A stretch of 64,000 bases of DNA from positions 4,038,948 to 4,102,947 of the forward strand of contig CM063243.1 in NCBI GenBank assembly GCA_032158295.1. The letters are read 5' to 3'. Numbering within the stretch: position 1 is the stretch's first letter; each line of letters starts with the position of its first letter. A program made the translations under genes and the position numbers. This document shows positions 1 to 12,051 of this stretch, one piece after another. A model generated the notes under the pieces. That model ran no database searches, was not told where the DNA came from, and saw only the letters and a list, made by a program, of their open reading frames with translations. Origin of the DNA: Pycnopodia helianthoides (Eukaryota > Echinodermata > Asteroidea > Forcipulatida > Asteriidae).

Positions 1-365
1 CCAGGTTTTTTTGCAGTGTAAGTACAATGTAAAAAATAAGTCTTTCAATATGAAAGTATTTTTATCCAATTAACTTACCAGGTATAACAGTTTGTAAGAA
101 ACTGATAAGCCGAAATAACTAAATTTGTTTGCTCACTGATTGGGCGTCATCAACTCGGGGCCCTATTTCATAGAGTCGTTTAACATTCCAACTTAGCAAA
201 ACTAAGCAGGCTACCAGCTATATTGTGTACAATTATGGCAAACTTAGCTGGTGACCTTCTTCTGGTAATCATCACTCTGTTGTGCTTAGCAATCAAATTA
301 ATGGTTGAAGGTATGATATTTCATGGTGACTGGCATGTGTTTTTTTTAAAGATCGGTTGTTGCAA

Positions 366-551
366 TCATAAAAATTTATAATTTTCTGATAAAGCTTGTG
401 CCGTCATGCGTGCGGCCATTTTGTAGCGCGATGTCTGTTCATCCGGGACATTGTGACGTAGTAACTGCACCAAGTTGCTACTGTCATGGCCACGGACATC
501 GAAACCGGGCCCCGGACCGCCATTCTGTCGTAAGCTACCGTCTTCCTCCAT
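366..551 (-). CDS. possible first coding exon of an unknown neighbouring gene
   Basis: An open frame of 61 codons starts at an ATG in good context (GCCATGG) and begins MEEDGSLRQNGGPGPGF. It is GC-richer than its surroundings, and a TATATAG sits about 25 nt upstream. I do not recognise the protein. No good donor is visible before the in-frame stop at 366, so it may be a small complete ORF, a first exon with an earlier donor (for example at LVQ), or chance. Confidence 0.3.
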   Translation of the reverse strand: MEEDGSLRQNGGPGPGFDVRGHDSSNLVQLLRHNVPDEQTSRYKMAARMTAQALSENYKFL

Positions 552-3070
552 GGCTATATTACTATTACTAAATACTATATACCAGGACTAAAGCGAGTCG
601 ATATTTCGAGTCAAGAGATGGAATAAATTCGATGTGTTTGTTTTACATGTCCTCGCGATTTGATTAACGGCGGTCATGGTACTGAAGGACAAATCACATA
701 ATTAAAGCTAGGCCTGCCTAACAAGAAGCCAAGTAAGTCTCAATGTTTTCATGGCTCTGCAAGATTGATCTATTTCCGAGGACATGTTGACGGTTGGCCG
801 AGACCTTTTACAGAGTATATAGCGACGGGATGTTGCCGTTTGCTGGCAGCAGCCGCAACGTTGAAGGCCCCTCTAAGATCTGCCTAACTCGCCATAGCCA
901 CTTCCGAAGTCATCCATTCGGTGTTAGCGAATCAAAACCGCAGGTGTTCGTTTGAAATGTTCTAACATCAGAAAACATATTTACATTTTAACGATGCTTG
1001 TTAAAAAAAAAACCTGCCATCGTAGACGTGTCACACACAATAAACCCCATACTTTCAAGATACAAAAATCCCCCAAATAACAACCATTAAAACCAGAGAT
1101 ACTCACAACTGGAGTACAGTATTCCAAAACCAACTGAAAGCAACGAGAAAAGGTCTTGGTGACAAAATAAAGGACAAGTAGGCCTAGATCCACTAACCAA
1201 AAGAACAAACATGCACGCAACTATATCATATTGTTATTAATTTGTCAATAAAACCAGGCGTCAGTAATAAAATGAATTAAATCCAGCTAAAAGTAAACCC
1301 AAATGAATTATAGAAGAATATGCCATTGTTCGAAATAGAACAATAGGCCAGTGTTCGAAATATATATATGTGCCATGGTGCCTCGAATTAGGAGAGTATA
1401 AAGCCATTGTTCGAATACGCATCAGGTCTTCACAATGCTATTTGATGGTATTTTATTCCATTGTTATTGTTGCATGTAGGTGAGAATGAGTTTCAGAACA
1501 TTCCAAAACATGTTATATATATGCATTTTGACCTCCTTTTGGGAGCGATATAATGTCGCATCCAATCGTTTGATTACCGTGTCATGTATTGCTATTCTAT
1601 TCACCAGACGGTGATATCTCCACAATCGTGAGGCCCAAATATGTCAGGAAATTAATGACAAATGACATCAAATCGGTTTTTATTCAGCCCGATAGTTCTA
1701 ATCTTATCTAGGAACCTCTGTAATCAGAACAAACTTGAAAAGGCATCAAGTCTAAACCACCGCGCGGTGTTTTTGTGGCTAAAAAAAAAAGAAAAAAAAA
1801 CACAGGCGTACGCTCAACGGTTGCCAGAACATTCCGTCATCATACCGAAGCCGTTGCTGTGATGCACGGCTTTTCAGAGACAACAAGGGCCCCCATCGTC
1901 AACAACAATGGACAAGTGCATGAAGTGCTGTGTGTATTGGACTCGTATAGGGTCTTTATTGCCGGCTGTGTGTATAGAACTATTAGGTAAACATATAGGC
2001 TTAAAGACTTTTGGGGGAGACCATTTTAAAGCGAGTAAAAATGGTGTTTACTCGCGATATACCATTGGCGGGTTTCTATCAAGCTTCTCATTTTGATGAG
2101 GGGGGGGACCTATTTCACTGGCCTCGTTCAAAGGAAATTAATTACGGGGTTTGGTAAAGGTTAAATTGGTTAGTTTTGTCAGTATTTCCAGGTCAAGTAT
2201 TTGACCTGCAATATGTATTTGAGGTGGGTCGCCATTATAATGTATGAAACGAGATATGACAATATTATCCATATTTAACGGCGTTGCATGTTGCCATGAT
2301 TCGTGGAGTATAATGGCGAAGCATTGTACTATGCGATGCTTTGTCAAGACGATAACAAATCCAGGTGTCCAAAATGTGGGGGGAAAAGATCTGTGTTTGA
2401 TAGTTATGATGGGTTTTGGGAAAGGGTGGTTATAAATGTGGGACATGCCAGAGAGAAACAGAGAGGTTACTAGACATTTTTATTTTTACTTTATCTATTT
2501 AAATATACTTATATATATATTTTTTAATGTATTTATTTATTTATTCTTTATTAATGTATTTATTTGTATATTTTTGTTTATATTTTGTTTAGGGGGGGGG
2601 GTGGGCAAATGGGATAAATATTAAAATGGGGTCCTTAAACGTTTACCAGAAGAAGAAAAAAAACATTAGCAGGATCGTGCAAGACGGGCCTAAATAACTG
2701 CTGTTTATAACATCTGTACTGAACCGAATTTTCCCAAACACCACATACCCTAAGCCCTTGCGATTTGATTACCTTAGTCTTAATTTAGTTTACATGCTAT
2801 GCACAAAAATAGTGTTTTAAATGTTGTACACCATCCTTTTCTTCAATCTCATTTGAGGGTATGGTCAAGGGGAGGGGCGCAGGCTGAGTGAGAGGGGGAG
2901 GGGGCTCCTTCCGGTATGGCACCGTCGACTTGTTACAATGAATGCACTGAACACTCCCATCTATGATTTTTATAAGCATTTGTAACCACTATATGAACTT
3001 TTGAGTGTTCCTATCTTCTTCTTTTTCTCTCTCTCTCTCTTTTTTTAGGGGGGGGGGGTGTCTTACAACC
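552..3070. other. no recognised gene
   Basis: AT-rich DNA with homopolymer runs (A-run near 1780, G-runs near 2590 and 3050, a CT run near 3030). There are short ORFs only, none with recognisable content. Confidence 0.6.
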
Positions 3071-3074
3071 TGAG

Positions 3075-3210
3075 ATCTACAGGGTCAGAATTGATCCGGA
3101 TTTCGGGTCTCGTGGATCCTGACTCATTTCTAGGTCAGTTTGACCCGGAATCTGTGTCAAAAAGGGACACAGAAACGGGTCAAACCGACGCAGAATCCGA
3201 GGAGAAAATC
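3075..3210. repeat. TGACCCGG-rich dispersed repeat, copy 1
   Basis: It is built of TGACCCGGAT and ATCCGGGTCA type words in both orientations, between AGGGTCAGAAT and its relatives. It shares the pattern with copies near 5465 and 7420. It is probably a short non-autonomous element. Confidence 0.6.
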
Positions 3211-3724
3211 CCATATTTTTTTTAACAGTCAGAAATGAGTAATTTCTTTATAACAAATACTGGTCATGTTTTTTTATTGCACGGTCTGTATTTTGTTCAA
3301 CGTCGATGCATTTTCTTGTATTTATAGTATTTTTTTGTTTTAAACTGTCTGTACACTGAAACGTATTTGACCTTTGGGTCACTCGTTTCAATCCGATTGA
3401 CACAATTGTATTAAAATAAATAAACCAGAATATCGACACTATTTAGTCAATCATATCATGTACTTTTCCCACATCATTTTAAAAATCCATCAGTGAGTTT
3501 TCGCGCAAAAACACCGAATCTTTCTGAGAGATTTTCTGCACGTTATTGTGATTATTACCAAACTGAAACAAGCACAGGATTTTGAGGGGCCAGTGTTTTT
3601 TTTTCTCTCGCAAACAGCATAATATTTATGCACACATCATGAATAAAAAAGTAAAATTTCTAAATATGATTGCTAAGAAATGTATCGCACCTTTAGGGTG
3701 AACATCAAAGCAATATACTTTTCA

Positions 3725-4116
3725 TTAGAGGAACATTACAGAATTGGTAAGAAAAAAACTTGTAAAATATACTTTTTGATCACAGATTTACATAAAACTT
3801 ACACGGTCTAATGATGATGATAGTAGAAAACTCCCTTGAAATATTTCAGTCTAAAATGCCATATTTGATGAGAAATGAATAAACCAATTTTCCGATTGGA
3901 GTTTATCGCTCAGTGAGCGTTTTATCCATTTGTTGAATCTAAATGATTTCATGCAAATGTGTAATCGGTTTTTCACTATTTTCTCGTGACCCAGATGGCC
4001 GATCGATCTCAAACTTCTACAGGTTTGTCAGTTTATGCATATGGTGGATTACATAAAGTGCTTACACTGCCAGCAACTGTTTTGTTAGCAAAACCAATTC
4101 TGTAATGTTCCTTTAG
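3725..4116. mobile_element. TTAA-type MITE, family 1 (AGGAACATTACAG), copy 1
   Basis: About 390 bp, with ends AGGAACATTACAGAATTGG and their reverse complement. The flanking tetramer is decayed to TTAG on both sides. The interior is nearly identical to the copies at 21424 and 42784. Confidence 0.85.
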
Positions 4117-4523
4117 GTTATCAATTTGATTCTAGTGTACGAGTAACAAATCAGTTATTTATTTTTTATAAAAATACAAAACAAACATGTGCCAGTATTG
4201 AATGTCGACCACTCCAAATGTGTAAATCATTAATAATCATGCGATGTAGCCCAGATCTTCCACCGGAGATTATAAACAATTTACTTAAACGGCCGCCCTA
4301 TTTCGATATTGAAAAATGAATCCACAGTGAAGTGCACAACTTCAAGAAGTGTATAATAAAGGTAATTTCGAAGCATTTAATTCGCTTGAAGCATCAACGA
4401 ATTATCTGAAGTATTTCAAATACGACACCCTAAAAATACCGTTAAAATGCACAGAGGCGAAACCAAGGGGGGGGGGGTCAACACATGAGATCGAAAAATG
4501 CACAAAATGAAAGGCGCGGTACA

Positions 4524-4914
4524 TCAAAGGCAGTGTGTACTTTGGTAATTACTCCAAAAAGAATTTACCATAAAAACTTACTTGGTAAAGAGCTCTGGAG
4601 AGCTGTTGTTATCATAAAAACAATGTTAGAAACGACACCCATTTTAAGTAATGTAGTTTTGGAGAAAGAGGTAATTTTTCACATAAATATTTGAATCCGA
4701 GAAAGGCTTCAAGCAATATGAGGCCTTTCTCAGGCATTTGAAAGCACACAAGTCTACGCAACAAGGGTGTTTTTTCTTTCATTATTTTCTTGCAACTTTG
4801 ACGACCAATTAAGCCCAAATTTTCACAGGTTTTTTAAATTTTATGCATACGTTGGAATGCACAAAGTGAGGATACTGGTCTTTGACAATTGACAAAAATA
4901 TATCCTGCCTTTAA
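4524..4914. mobile_element. TTAA-type MITE, family 2 (AGGCAGTG…), copy
   Basis: The start reads CAAAGGCAGTGTGTACTTTGG and the end ATCCTGCCTTTAA. The interior (GAGAAAG…GGCATTTGAAAGCACAC) matches the copies at 15904, 34358 and 52841. Confidence 0.8.
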
Positions 4915-5464
4915 ACAGCCTCCTCCTCCTCCCCCCCCCCGCTACAAAAACCAAATCATAATAAAACAATAAATCAATAAAATAAATCTTTGTCCCACTT
5001 GCACCCCCACCCCAATGAAAATATATGGTAACGCCACTGCACCACCAAGTTCTTTACCAATTTCTTGTCAAAGAACACAGGGGTTTGGTGAGGCTGTGCT
5101 TTATAAAGCTGCCCGCCCTTTTCAATCGATAGTCACGAACCGAGTCTACACTGCATGCACTACCAACACATCTCGAGGGTTTTGGTCCCCAATCTGATGT
5201 TTATCCATCCCCGGTCTAAATCCCCAAACAGCCCCTGACTCCTTCCGTCCTCCAGCAAGGTTTGTCTTAAGGCTGAGAGCTAACAATGCCAGGGGCGCTT
5301 CTAGGAATTCATTGATTTTGTTTGTCAAACTTCCCTCGAAAAGTTGACACTTCACCTTATCTAACTCGCCCCAATGTACAATGGCGTAATTAAGGGGTTG
5401 GGGACACGGGCCCCTCCTTCGATTGATGTCCGTGCCCCGCTCCGTTTGAAATCTGGACTTTTGA

Positions 5465-5645
5465 GAATTGACCCGGATTCCGGGTCCCAAGGGACCTGAC
5501 CCGTTCCTGGGTCAGGCTGACCCGGAAACTTGCTTTAAAAAAAAAAAAAAGTTTTTAACTCAGAATCAGTTTTGACCCTTTCTGGGTCATTTTGACCCGG
5601 ATTCCGGGTCCCGGAGTTTCAATTCTGACCCTGAGTTTTTAGAGT
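5465..5645. repeat. TGACCCGG-rich dispersed repeat, copy 2
   Basis: Two inverted modules of GACCCGGATTCCGGGTCC around an A-run, closing with ATTCTGACCCTGAGTTTTTA. This is the best-preserved of three copies in the window. Confidence 0.7.
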
Positions 5646-6774
5646 GTTAAGAGCGCTGCAAAAGGGGGCTTTGTTCAAGAAAAACTGCAAGTGGAAACTA
5701 CAGTTTTAATTGGCCAGAGGTGCCGTGCCCCCTAGAAAATAATGGTGCCCCTCTTGTGCTCCCTAAGATTTTACCCTGTTTCGTTGCTGCATAAATTATG
5801 TAGCATGAAGACTAGCTGGAAGATTATCAGGCATGATTGGTCCTTGGAAAAAAAGTGGTGCATTTTATGGAGTACAGGGCCATCCTACATGGTGTAGGCT
5901 TTAATAAACGTTTTAGGCTATGCAATCACAATTTTTCTGATTTCCCCCAAAACAAAAACAGTACCGGAAATCAGACTATACAAACAAATAGGAAGAATGT
6001 CATCCTGGGTTTATACAATCATACACATATGATATGGGTTTTGAGGCATTGCATGTTGATGTTATCAATATATATTCGGTTTGCGGTAACACCATGTGTA
6101 TAAATATCTACTTTGCTGTGTAGATTTGTTTTTAAGAGAACTTGTCTTGCTATTTATTCTACTACCGCGGAGTAGATTTTCGGAATTCGGGTTACTTCTC
6201 AGTTCTGAAAAGAACTGTCCTGCTTATTAACTACTACCCGGGCAGTAGTTCAGTGCATGCCAGTGGAAACTACGGGAGGAGCCTGCCCCGTCTCGCTTCT
6301 TCCGTGATTACATCCTTACTCAGTGTTAGACGACGCAACTCCATAGCCACAGGAAAAAAAGAAAACCCCAAACCATCACTGTTTCGGTTTAATCCTGTTG
6401 CCAGATTGGCTTTGTACGGAGCAGATCGTGTTGACACTATTAGTTCGGCCGAGTGCCAATGTACATAGAACCCGTGTTTGCTTTTTGAAGTCAAAATATT
6501 GACGTGGGTTCGAAATGCCTTCAAGTTCTTAGCGGCAGTTACAAGGGCAAAGAACTGTTTAGATACACCTGGACTGGAAACGTACGCTACGGAGCCCCAG
6601 AAGTGCCAACTAGTACGTGTAAAACATGTACTTTGGCATTAGATGTGTGCTATAGGGCCATCGCAGATTTGAATTTTGACTAAATATAGGTAAAATAACA
6701 TGTATTTCCCAAAATGACTGCCAGTGCTTGTTATATACTACCATATACTACCATGTTTTTTCAAAGCAATGCAA

Positions 6775-6905
6775 TTAGCCTTTTTGAGATATGGTGGACA
6801 ATATGTGCACTGTTTGGTTTGGGTGTATACAGACAAATTTGCCCAAACCTAATACTATTAGTGTCACAGTATTGAGTCCGCCATATCTCAAAATAGGTTA
6901 GGCCC
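6775..6905. mobile_element. short hairpin MITE (TTTTTGAGATATGG ends)
   Basis: The ends AGCCTTTTTGAGATATGGTGG and CCGCCATATCTCAAAATAGG are near-inverted. A related 96-bp copy at 17047 interrupts another repeat. Confidence 0.75.
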
Positions 6906-7419
6906 AATAGCCAATAACCGTTCTGATGACATACTCTGACCGAGTGCCAAATTTCCTGCTTGTATCATCAAGGGCACAATCCCATCACCTATAATACTGC
7001 AGCTCATGCCGCTTATACGGATGATGAGACTCCTGTCAAGTCTATACCAAGCCACTAATGGGGCAGAGGGTATTCCCCTAATGTTCCCATACTTTGAACA
7101 CACAATTGTCCTCTTGTACAGAAGAACCCCACTAGAATCCTCCACAAAATACCTGAGATTCCAGGCACACAATGAAGACACAATAGAGTGGGTGGGTGTG
7201 GGGGGGGGGGTACACCATGGCCCCATGACCAAATGGCCAAATCGACTGACTGAGTCTAAGACGTCCACTTATTCCGATACTATAACAACAGACTGTAGCT
7301 CACCAATACGAGTTTCTGGACCTGAAGGGGTCAACTTAAGGTTACCGTTAATCGCAATCGCAAAAGACGACCTTCTCAAACTGAGAAGGCAAATCGACTC
7401 CTCTACTCAACAAACTTCA

Positions 7420-7590
7420 GGGTCAGAATAGACCCGGATCTGGGTCCCGTGCGGGCCTGACCCATTGCATATAATGTGTCAAAATGACCCAGAAATGGGT
7501 CAAACTGACGCAGAATCCCAGTTAAAATCCCACTTCCCAGGACCCAGAATTAGAGTCAAGTTCTGACCCGGGAGTTTTTAGATTGTCTTG
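7420..7590. repeat. TGACCCGG-rich dispersed repeat, copy 3
   Basis: CTTCAGGGTCAGAATAGACC opens the copy and TTCTGACCCGGGAGTTTTTA closes it, with inner TGACCCAGAAATGGGTCA words. Confidence 0.65.
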
Positions 7591-9803
7591 GCGAGACATG
7601 AAGGTTGACGGCAGTCGTTTCCTGAGGTTCAGTACGACGAGAAATAATATGATGATGTATTCTCTCTGTCTACGTAAGGTTTTGCGGTAACAACTGGGAC
7701 ATAAAAATTTTCCTTTGAGTTGTAGTGATTCTGAAAAGAACCGGTGGTTCTGAAAAGAACCAGTGGTTCTGAAAAGGAACCGGTGGTTTCAACAACTCGA
7801 CGTTTCGATCAGTATGCTCTCATCGTTTTCGTCTTTGATCTATAAAATGAGTTCGTCTTGCCGATATAACTAACATGACAAGTCGATATCTTTATAAGAA
7901 GTCACGTGAAGGTTTGTTAAAAATTGCAATTGAACGAAGTGACAAACAGACGGCACCAACACCGAGGACCTTTGTTACTGGTGCTCGTGTGAAAGGGCCT
8001 TTTATACGAAGTCACGTGAAAGCTTGTTAAAATGAATTGACAGCCCGAAACGAAGTGACACACATACGGCACCCATTACTGTGTGAAGGGCCTTTAGGGT
8101 ACAATGGTCTTGGCAAATAAAAACCAACAAGTTGACTTATCCCATAAAATAAGCCGTATGGGCGAGAATTTATATTATTTTTTGATATGTGACGTGGCAC
8201 ATCTAGGGCCTCCGTAGAGTATGGCCATTGAGTGGTGAGGACTAGTGATATACTGAAAACAAAAGTGATTATTTCAAAATCTTAAACTTCACCGACTATA
8301 TAAACTTCCTACAAGAAAATAGAATTCTCCATTGCCTATTTCAAACGCCTGCGATCGAATTAGGCCCAATGGGAACGTACACTTTACCCTGAAAAAACAT
8401 TTTTAAATGAGTTATTTTCACAATTTTAATGGGAACACCTATATTTTTGATGAATTTTCCACAAGTTGGTTATATGTATTTTCATAAAATGACGTGGTCA
8501 GTACTTGCTGACACAAGTTATTATTTCCATTGTCTTAACCACATCGTACACACTGGTCAGCTCATATGCCATGATATCCTTAGATGGACTATGCCACACG
8601 TCTTAGAGGGGGGTGTCAATCAAAAAGGGGTCAGTGGTTTTGGTCAGAAGGGGGGGGGGGGGCAGGGAAAAAAACCTCTGCCAGTATCCTTTCTGCACAA
8701 AAGCGGTATGTCAATTGTCAATGTATAGATGTAACCAAATTATAAAACTTAATTAATTTTAAAAAACAACTAAGCTTAAATTAACCCACAGGCAAATACC
8801 TGGACATGTAAACATCACACCTAGATCAAAACAAATCTTTCAGAAAGTGCACAACAACCCCTCTTAACCTGCGGAAAACGCTTTGAAGCATGTGCCGACA
8901 CTTACACGTTTTCGTTAGCGCAACTGAGGTCCGTCTCTCAGTGGATTTAAGATTGCACATAATCATCTCCTCTCTAAAGAATGTTACAACACCTTTAAAT
9001 CCTCTTTAGATCTGCAGATATCGAGGAGAATTTTAATTAACGACGTATTTTCCTTTGGTTCACGGCAAGTTTTTAAGGCATTTCAATCGAGCTGTTCGCC
9101 TCTTTGCAAGCCTCGAGAGCACTCCAAGTCGGATTGCGTTTAGCCGGCATCCGCGTTTACGGACCGAGCACGGCACTCGACTTATGGGGACATTGTCTTG
9201 CTAGGCCTACTTGCAAGATTCGCTGTCGCAAGGGGATCGATACGGTCTCGACTTCCCGGTGATGGATGACTTCCAGAAACTGTTGTCGGATTTTCGTAGA
9301 AAGCCTCCTTTCTGCGCTCGTGTTTAGTTCAAATCAGGCAATTTGGTAGTAATATAATATGAAAAAATACCTTTTAAAACTGTATGGAGTTGACAGTGTG
9401 TAAAACAGGCATGGTGCCACTGCTGTATGATAAATTATATTATTTTTTGTATTTAATTATAACTATTTTTTAACATTACTTTTTTTGAGGGGGGGGGTAT
9501 TCCGGAATCTGACTCCCATAATATGGAGTAAATAAGATCCATTTTGGGAAAAATTTATCACAAATAAGAAACCCGTTTATGTTTTTGTTGTTTGTTGTTT
9601 GTTTTTTTGGTTTTTGTTGTTGTTGTTGTTTGTTTTTTTTGGGGGGGGGGTGATCTTTGAGCAATCCAAAAGCCAACGGTAACAACAGAAACAGAAAACG
9701 AGGTAAATGGACTTCAATAGAAATCGCCAATAACTAATCAGATATTTTAATTATTAAAAATATTTTTCTATTCTCAACAAATGCCAAATGAAGTATTGCA
9801 CTT

Positions 9804-9807
<4 letters not shown>
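7591..9807. other. no recognised gene
   Basis: It contains three tandem GGTTCTGAAAAGAACC palindromes at about 7730-7790 (a motif repeated at 27280 and 46555), G-runs near 8650, 9485 and 9640, and otherwise no pattern I recognise. Confidence 0.6.
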
Positions 9808-9839
<32 letters not shown>

Positions 9840-10046
9840 ATTTATTGAGGTAATTTCTCACTAAAATATTATTTGAAACTGAGCAGGGCGTCATGCATGA
9901 AGCCTTTTTGTCTTTCATTATTTTCTTGCACTTTCAATGACCAATCCAGCCCAAATTTTCACAGGTTTATTTTACTCATATGTTTGGATACACCAAGTGA
10001 GGACACTGGTCTTTGACGATTACCAAACATTACATCCTGCCTTTAA
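9808..10046. mobile_element. poly(A) run and truncated TTAA MITE, family 2
   Basis: An A-run of about 28 nt is followed by the 3' half of a family 2 element (GAGGTAATTTCTCACTAAAATA to CATCCTGCCTTTAA). The left half is missing. Confidence 0.7.
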
Positions 10047-10342
10047 AGAACCTGATTCGAACCCGTCAGTAGATCAACCTATTCTAGGTCTCTAAAAATC
10101 CTCAACCTCCCAAACCCTGTACACCCTCTTTGCCGAAATGAATTATTCGAAAGGACCGAGGTTTGTAGGTCCAGATAGCAATTGCTTATCACCGGGTCGT
10201 GCATTCCAATCTTATCCTAGTCTAATAAATTTAGTGTGGAGTGACATAGGAAAGAATGATATTATTGAGGATTGAGGGTAACCTGTTGGCAACAACGCCT
10301 AAGGAGTAGGGTTTAATGTCAAGTCTGTTTTTTCTTAACTAC

Positions 10343-10576
10343 TTATAATTTTAAATTGTCGGCAGTCAGAGCTTTTGGAATGTTAAAGTTGATCGGAATG
10401 TTTGAAAAGAAGTTTCCTTCGCAGCCGATAATACTCGTTTCCATCAAATAGTAAAACCATTGTATTATAACATTATGTGCATTTGTCATATCAACTTCCG
10501 TTTCAAGTAAATGCATAAATAAGCCATGTGGGAGTTCGATTTGAATGAAGTCTGGTACAATGACTTGTTCGTCCAC
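10343..10576 (-). other. open reading frame of unknown meaning
   Basis: 78 codons with a protein-like composition (PDFIQIELPHGLFMHLLETE) at the edge of an inverted repeat. I do not recognise it. It lies beyond the probable ZFYVE26 3' end and may be chance. Confidence 0.15.
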
Positions 10577-10866
10577 AAGTGAATGCTCAGTTTGAGTTCC
10601 TCCAGACCGTCTCAGACTAAATCCAGTCTCGTTATGTCACATGGTTAGGGGGCAAGCTTTCTCACAGTTACATAAGAGAAGACGAACACCTAAACACAAT
10701 TCTCAATGAAAAGTGTGACACACCGGTCTCTGCTGATCTGGTGGAGGTTGCAATGCAAAAGCTTGCCCCCGGAGCCATGTGACATAGCAATACTGGATCT
10801 TCATGTAGTCTGAGGAATTCAAATTGAGCATTTGCTTGTGACTGAACGAGGCGTTTGTTCCAGACA
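10566..10866. repeat. 300-bp imperfect inverted repeat
   Basis: The arms of about 110 bp read (A)GTGAATGCTCAGTTTGAGTT on the left and its degenerate complement on the right, around GGCAAGCTTTCTCACAG. Its structure is that of a hairpin-type non-autonomous element. Confidence 0.7.
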
Positions 10867-10910
10867 CCTTTCAAATCTAACTTGCACGTGGCTTAATGCC
10901 ATTTTATAAA

Positions 10911-10916
10911 TTTATT
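10911..10916 (-). promoter_or_regulatory. candidate poly(A) signal of ZFYVE26
   Basis: AATAAA on the minus strand, about 0.9 kb after the stop codon and just past the 117-bp array. It is the clearest hexamer in this stretch, but transcript data are needed to confirm it. Confidence 0.3.
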
Positions 10917-11159
10917 TTGGGCCTTCACTAAAGCAACGCTTCATGTTAGTACACCTCTACTAGAATTCAAACTTTTAGGTGTTAGAAGTACATGGTATAT
11001 ATTTAAAGATTACCTCTCACCCTAAAGTTAAAGGTCAAGATGACAATGTAATCCCAGAGTTCTTTGATTTATTTAAATTTAGCTGTGATTTTAAGTACCT
11101 CGGGCATTTAATACTGGGTAGCTTTAACATGTAGAGGATTTAATCAACTCATGTCCTTT

Positions 11160-11935
11160 ATCTCTCTCTCTCTCTTACATTCTCTTGATGAGAAAATAGC
11201 CAGATCTTACCAGTGTTTCTCATCTTCTACTTTCACTACCTTCTTTCTTGCTTGTTCTTCATGAGAAGTTCCTTGGTCTTTCGCTCTCTCTAACATTTCT
11301 TTTGGTGAGAAGCCAGCCAGGCCTCACAGATGTTTCTTATCTCCCACTGTCACCACCTTCTTTCTTGCTTGCTCCTCGCTAGAGGTTCTTTTGTCTTTAC
11401 CACTCTCTTCCATTTCTCTTGTTGAGAAGCCAGCCAGGTCTCATAGATGGTTCTCATCTTGTGACATCACTACCTTCTTTCTTGTTTGCCCCTCACGAGA
11501 AGTTCTTTTGTCTCTACCACTCTCTTTTATTTCTCTTGTTGAGAAGCCAGCCAGGTCTCACAGATGGTACTCATCTTCTGGCATCACTACCTTCTCTCTT
11601 GCTTGCTCCTCATGAGAAGTTCCTTAGTCTTCATCTCTCTCTTTCGTTTCTCTTGTTGATAAGTTAGCCAGGTCTCACAGATGGTTCTCATCTTCTGGCA
11701 TCACTACCTTCTCTCTTGCTTGCTCCTCATAAGAAGTTCCTTAGTCTTCATCTCTCTCTTTCGTTTCTCTTGTTGTGAAGCTAGCCAGGTCTCACAGATG
11801 GTTCTCATCTTCTGGCATCACTACCTTCTCTCTTGCTTGCTCCTCATGAGAAGTTCCTTAGTCTTCATCTCTCTCTTTCGTTTCTCTTGTTGTGAAGCTA
11901 GCCAGGTCTCACAGATGGTTTTCATCTGTGACTGA
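11160..11935 (-). repeat. 117-bp tandem array made of the ZFYVE26 C-terminal codons
   Basis: About six and a half units spaced at 117 bp: matching starts at about 11229, 11346, 11463, 11580, 11697 and 11814, with a partial unit at the left. The unit at 11814-11935 is the end of exon 41 itself. Units next to the exon are almost identical and the distant ones are more diverged. Because 117 is 39 codons, each nearby copy can again be read as ICETWLAS…QERR and a stop in the same frame. The copies lie in the 3' untranslated region. Confidence 0.93.
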
Positions 11936-12051
11936 GAAGGGCCGGCACGCTGTGCAACATGGAGGATGCGTTCCACATCTTCCACCCGTTCTGCCTTCAC
12001 AGCTATGAGATAAGCTGATTTTAACTTACCACAGAGCATCAGAGCGTTGAT
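11821..12051 (-). CDS. ZFYVE26: ZFYVE26 exon 41 (stop codon)
   Basis: The exon has 77 codons including the stop, phase 0. LCGKLKSAYLIAVK and ICETWLAS match human ICCKLRSAYLIAVK and ICAQWLLTS. A lysine/arginine-rich tail, QQEKRKREMKTKELLMRSK, follows. The stop is TAG at 11821. The last 39 codons are the first unit of the 117-bp array that follows. Confidence 0.96.
   Translation of the reverse strand: MNALMLCGKLKSAYLIAVKAERVEDVERILHVAQRAGPSQSQMKTICETWLASQQEKRKREMKTKELLMRSKQERR

Noticed and set aside
7006..7431. 141-codon plus-strand reading frame
   Set aside because: It lies over a dispersed repeat also present at 15510-15700 and runs through a G-run; no motif is recognisable.
11391..11935. 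Plus-strand frames over the 117-bp array
   Set aside because: They are antisense shadows of the repeated ZFYVE26 C-terminal codons.
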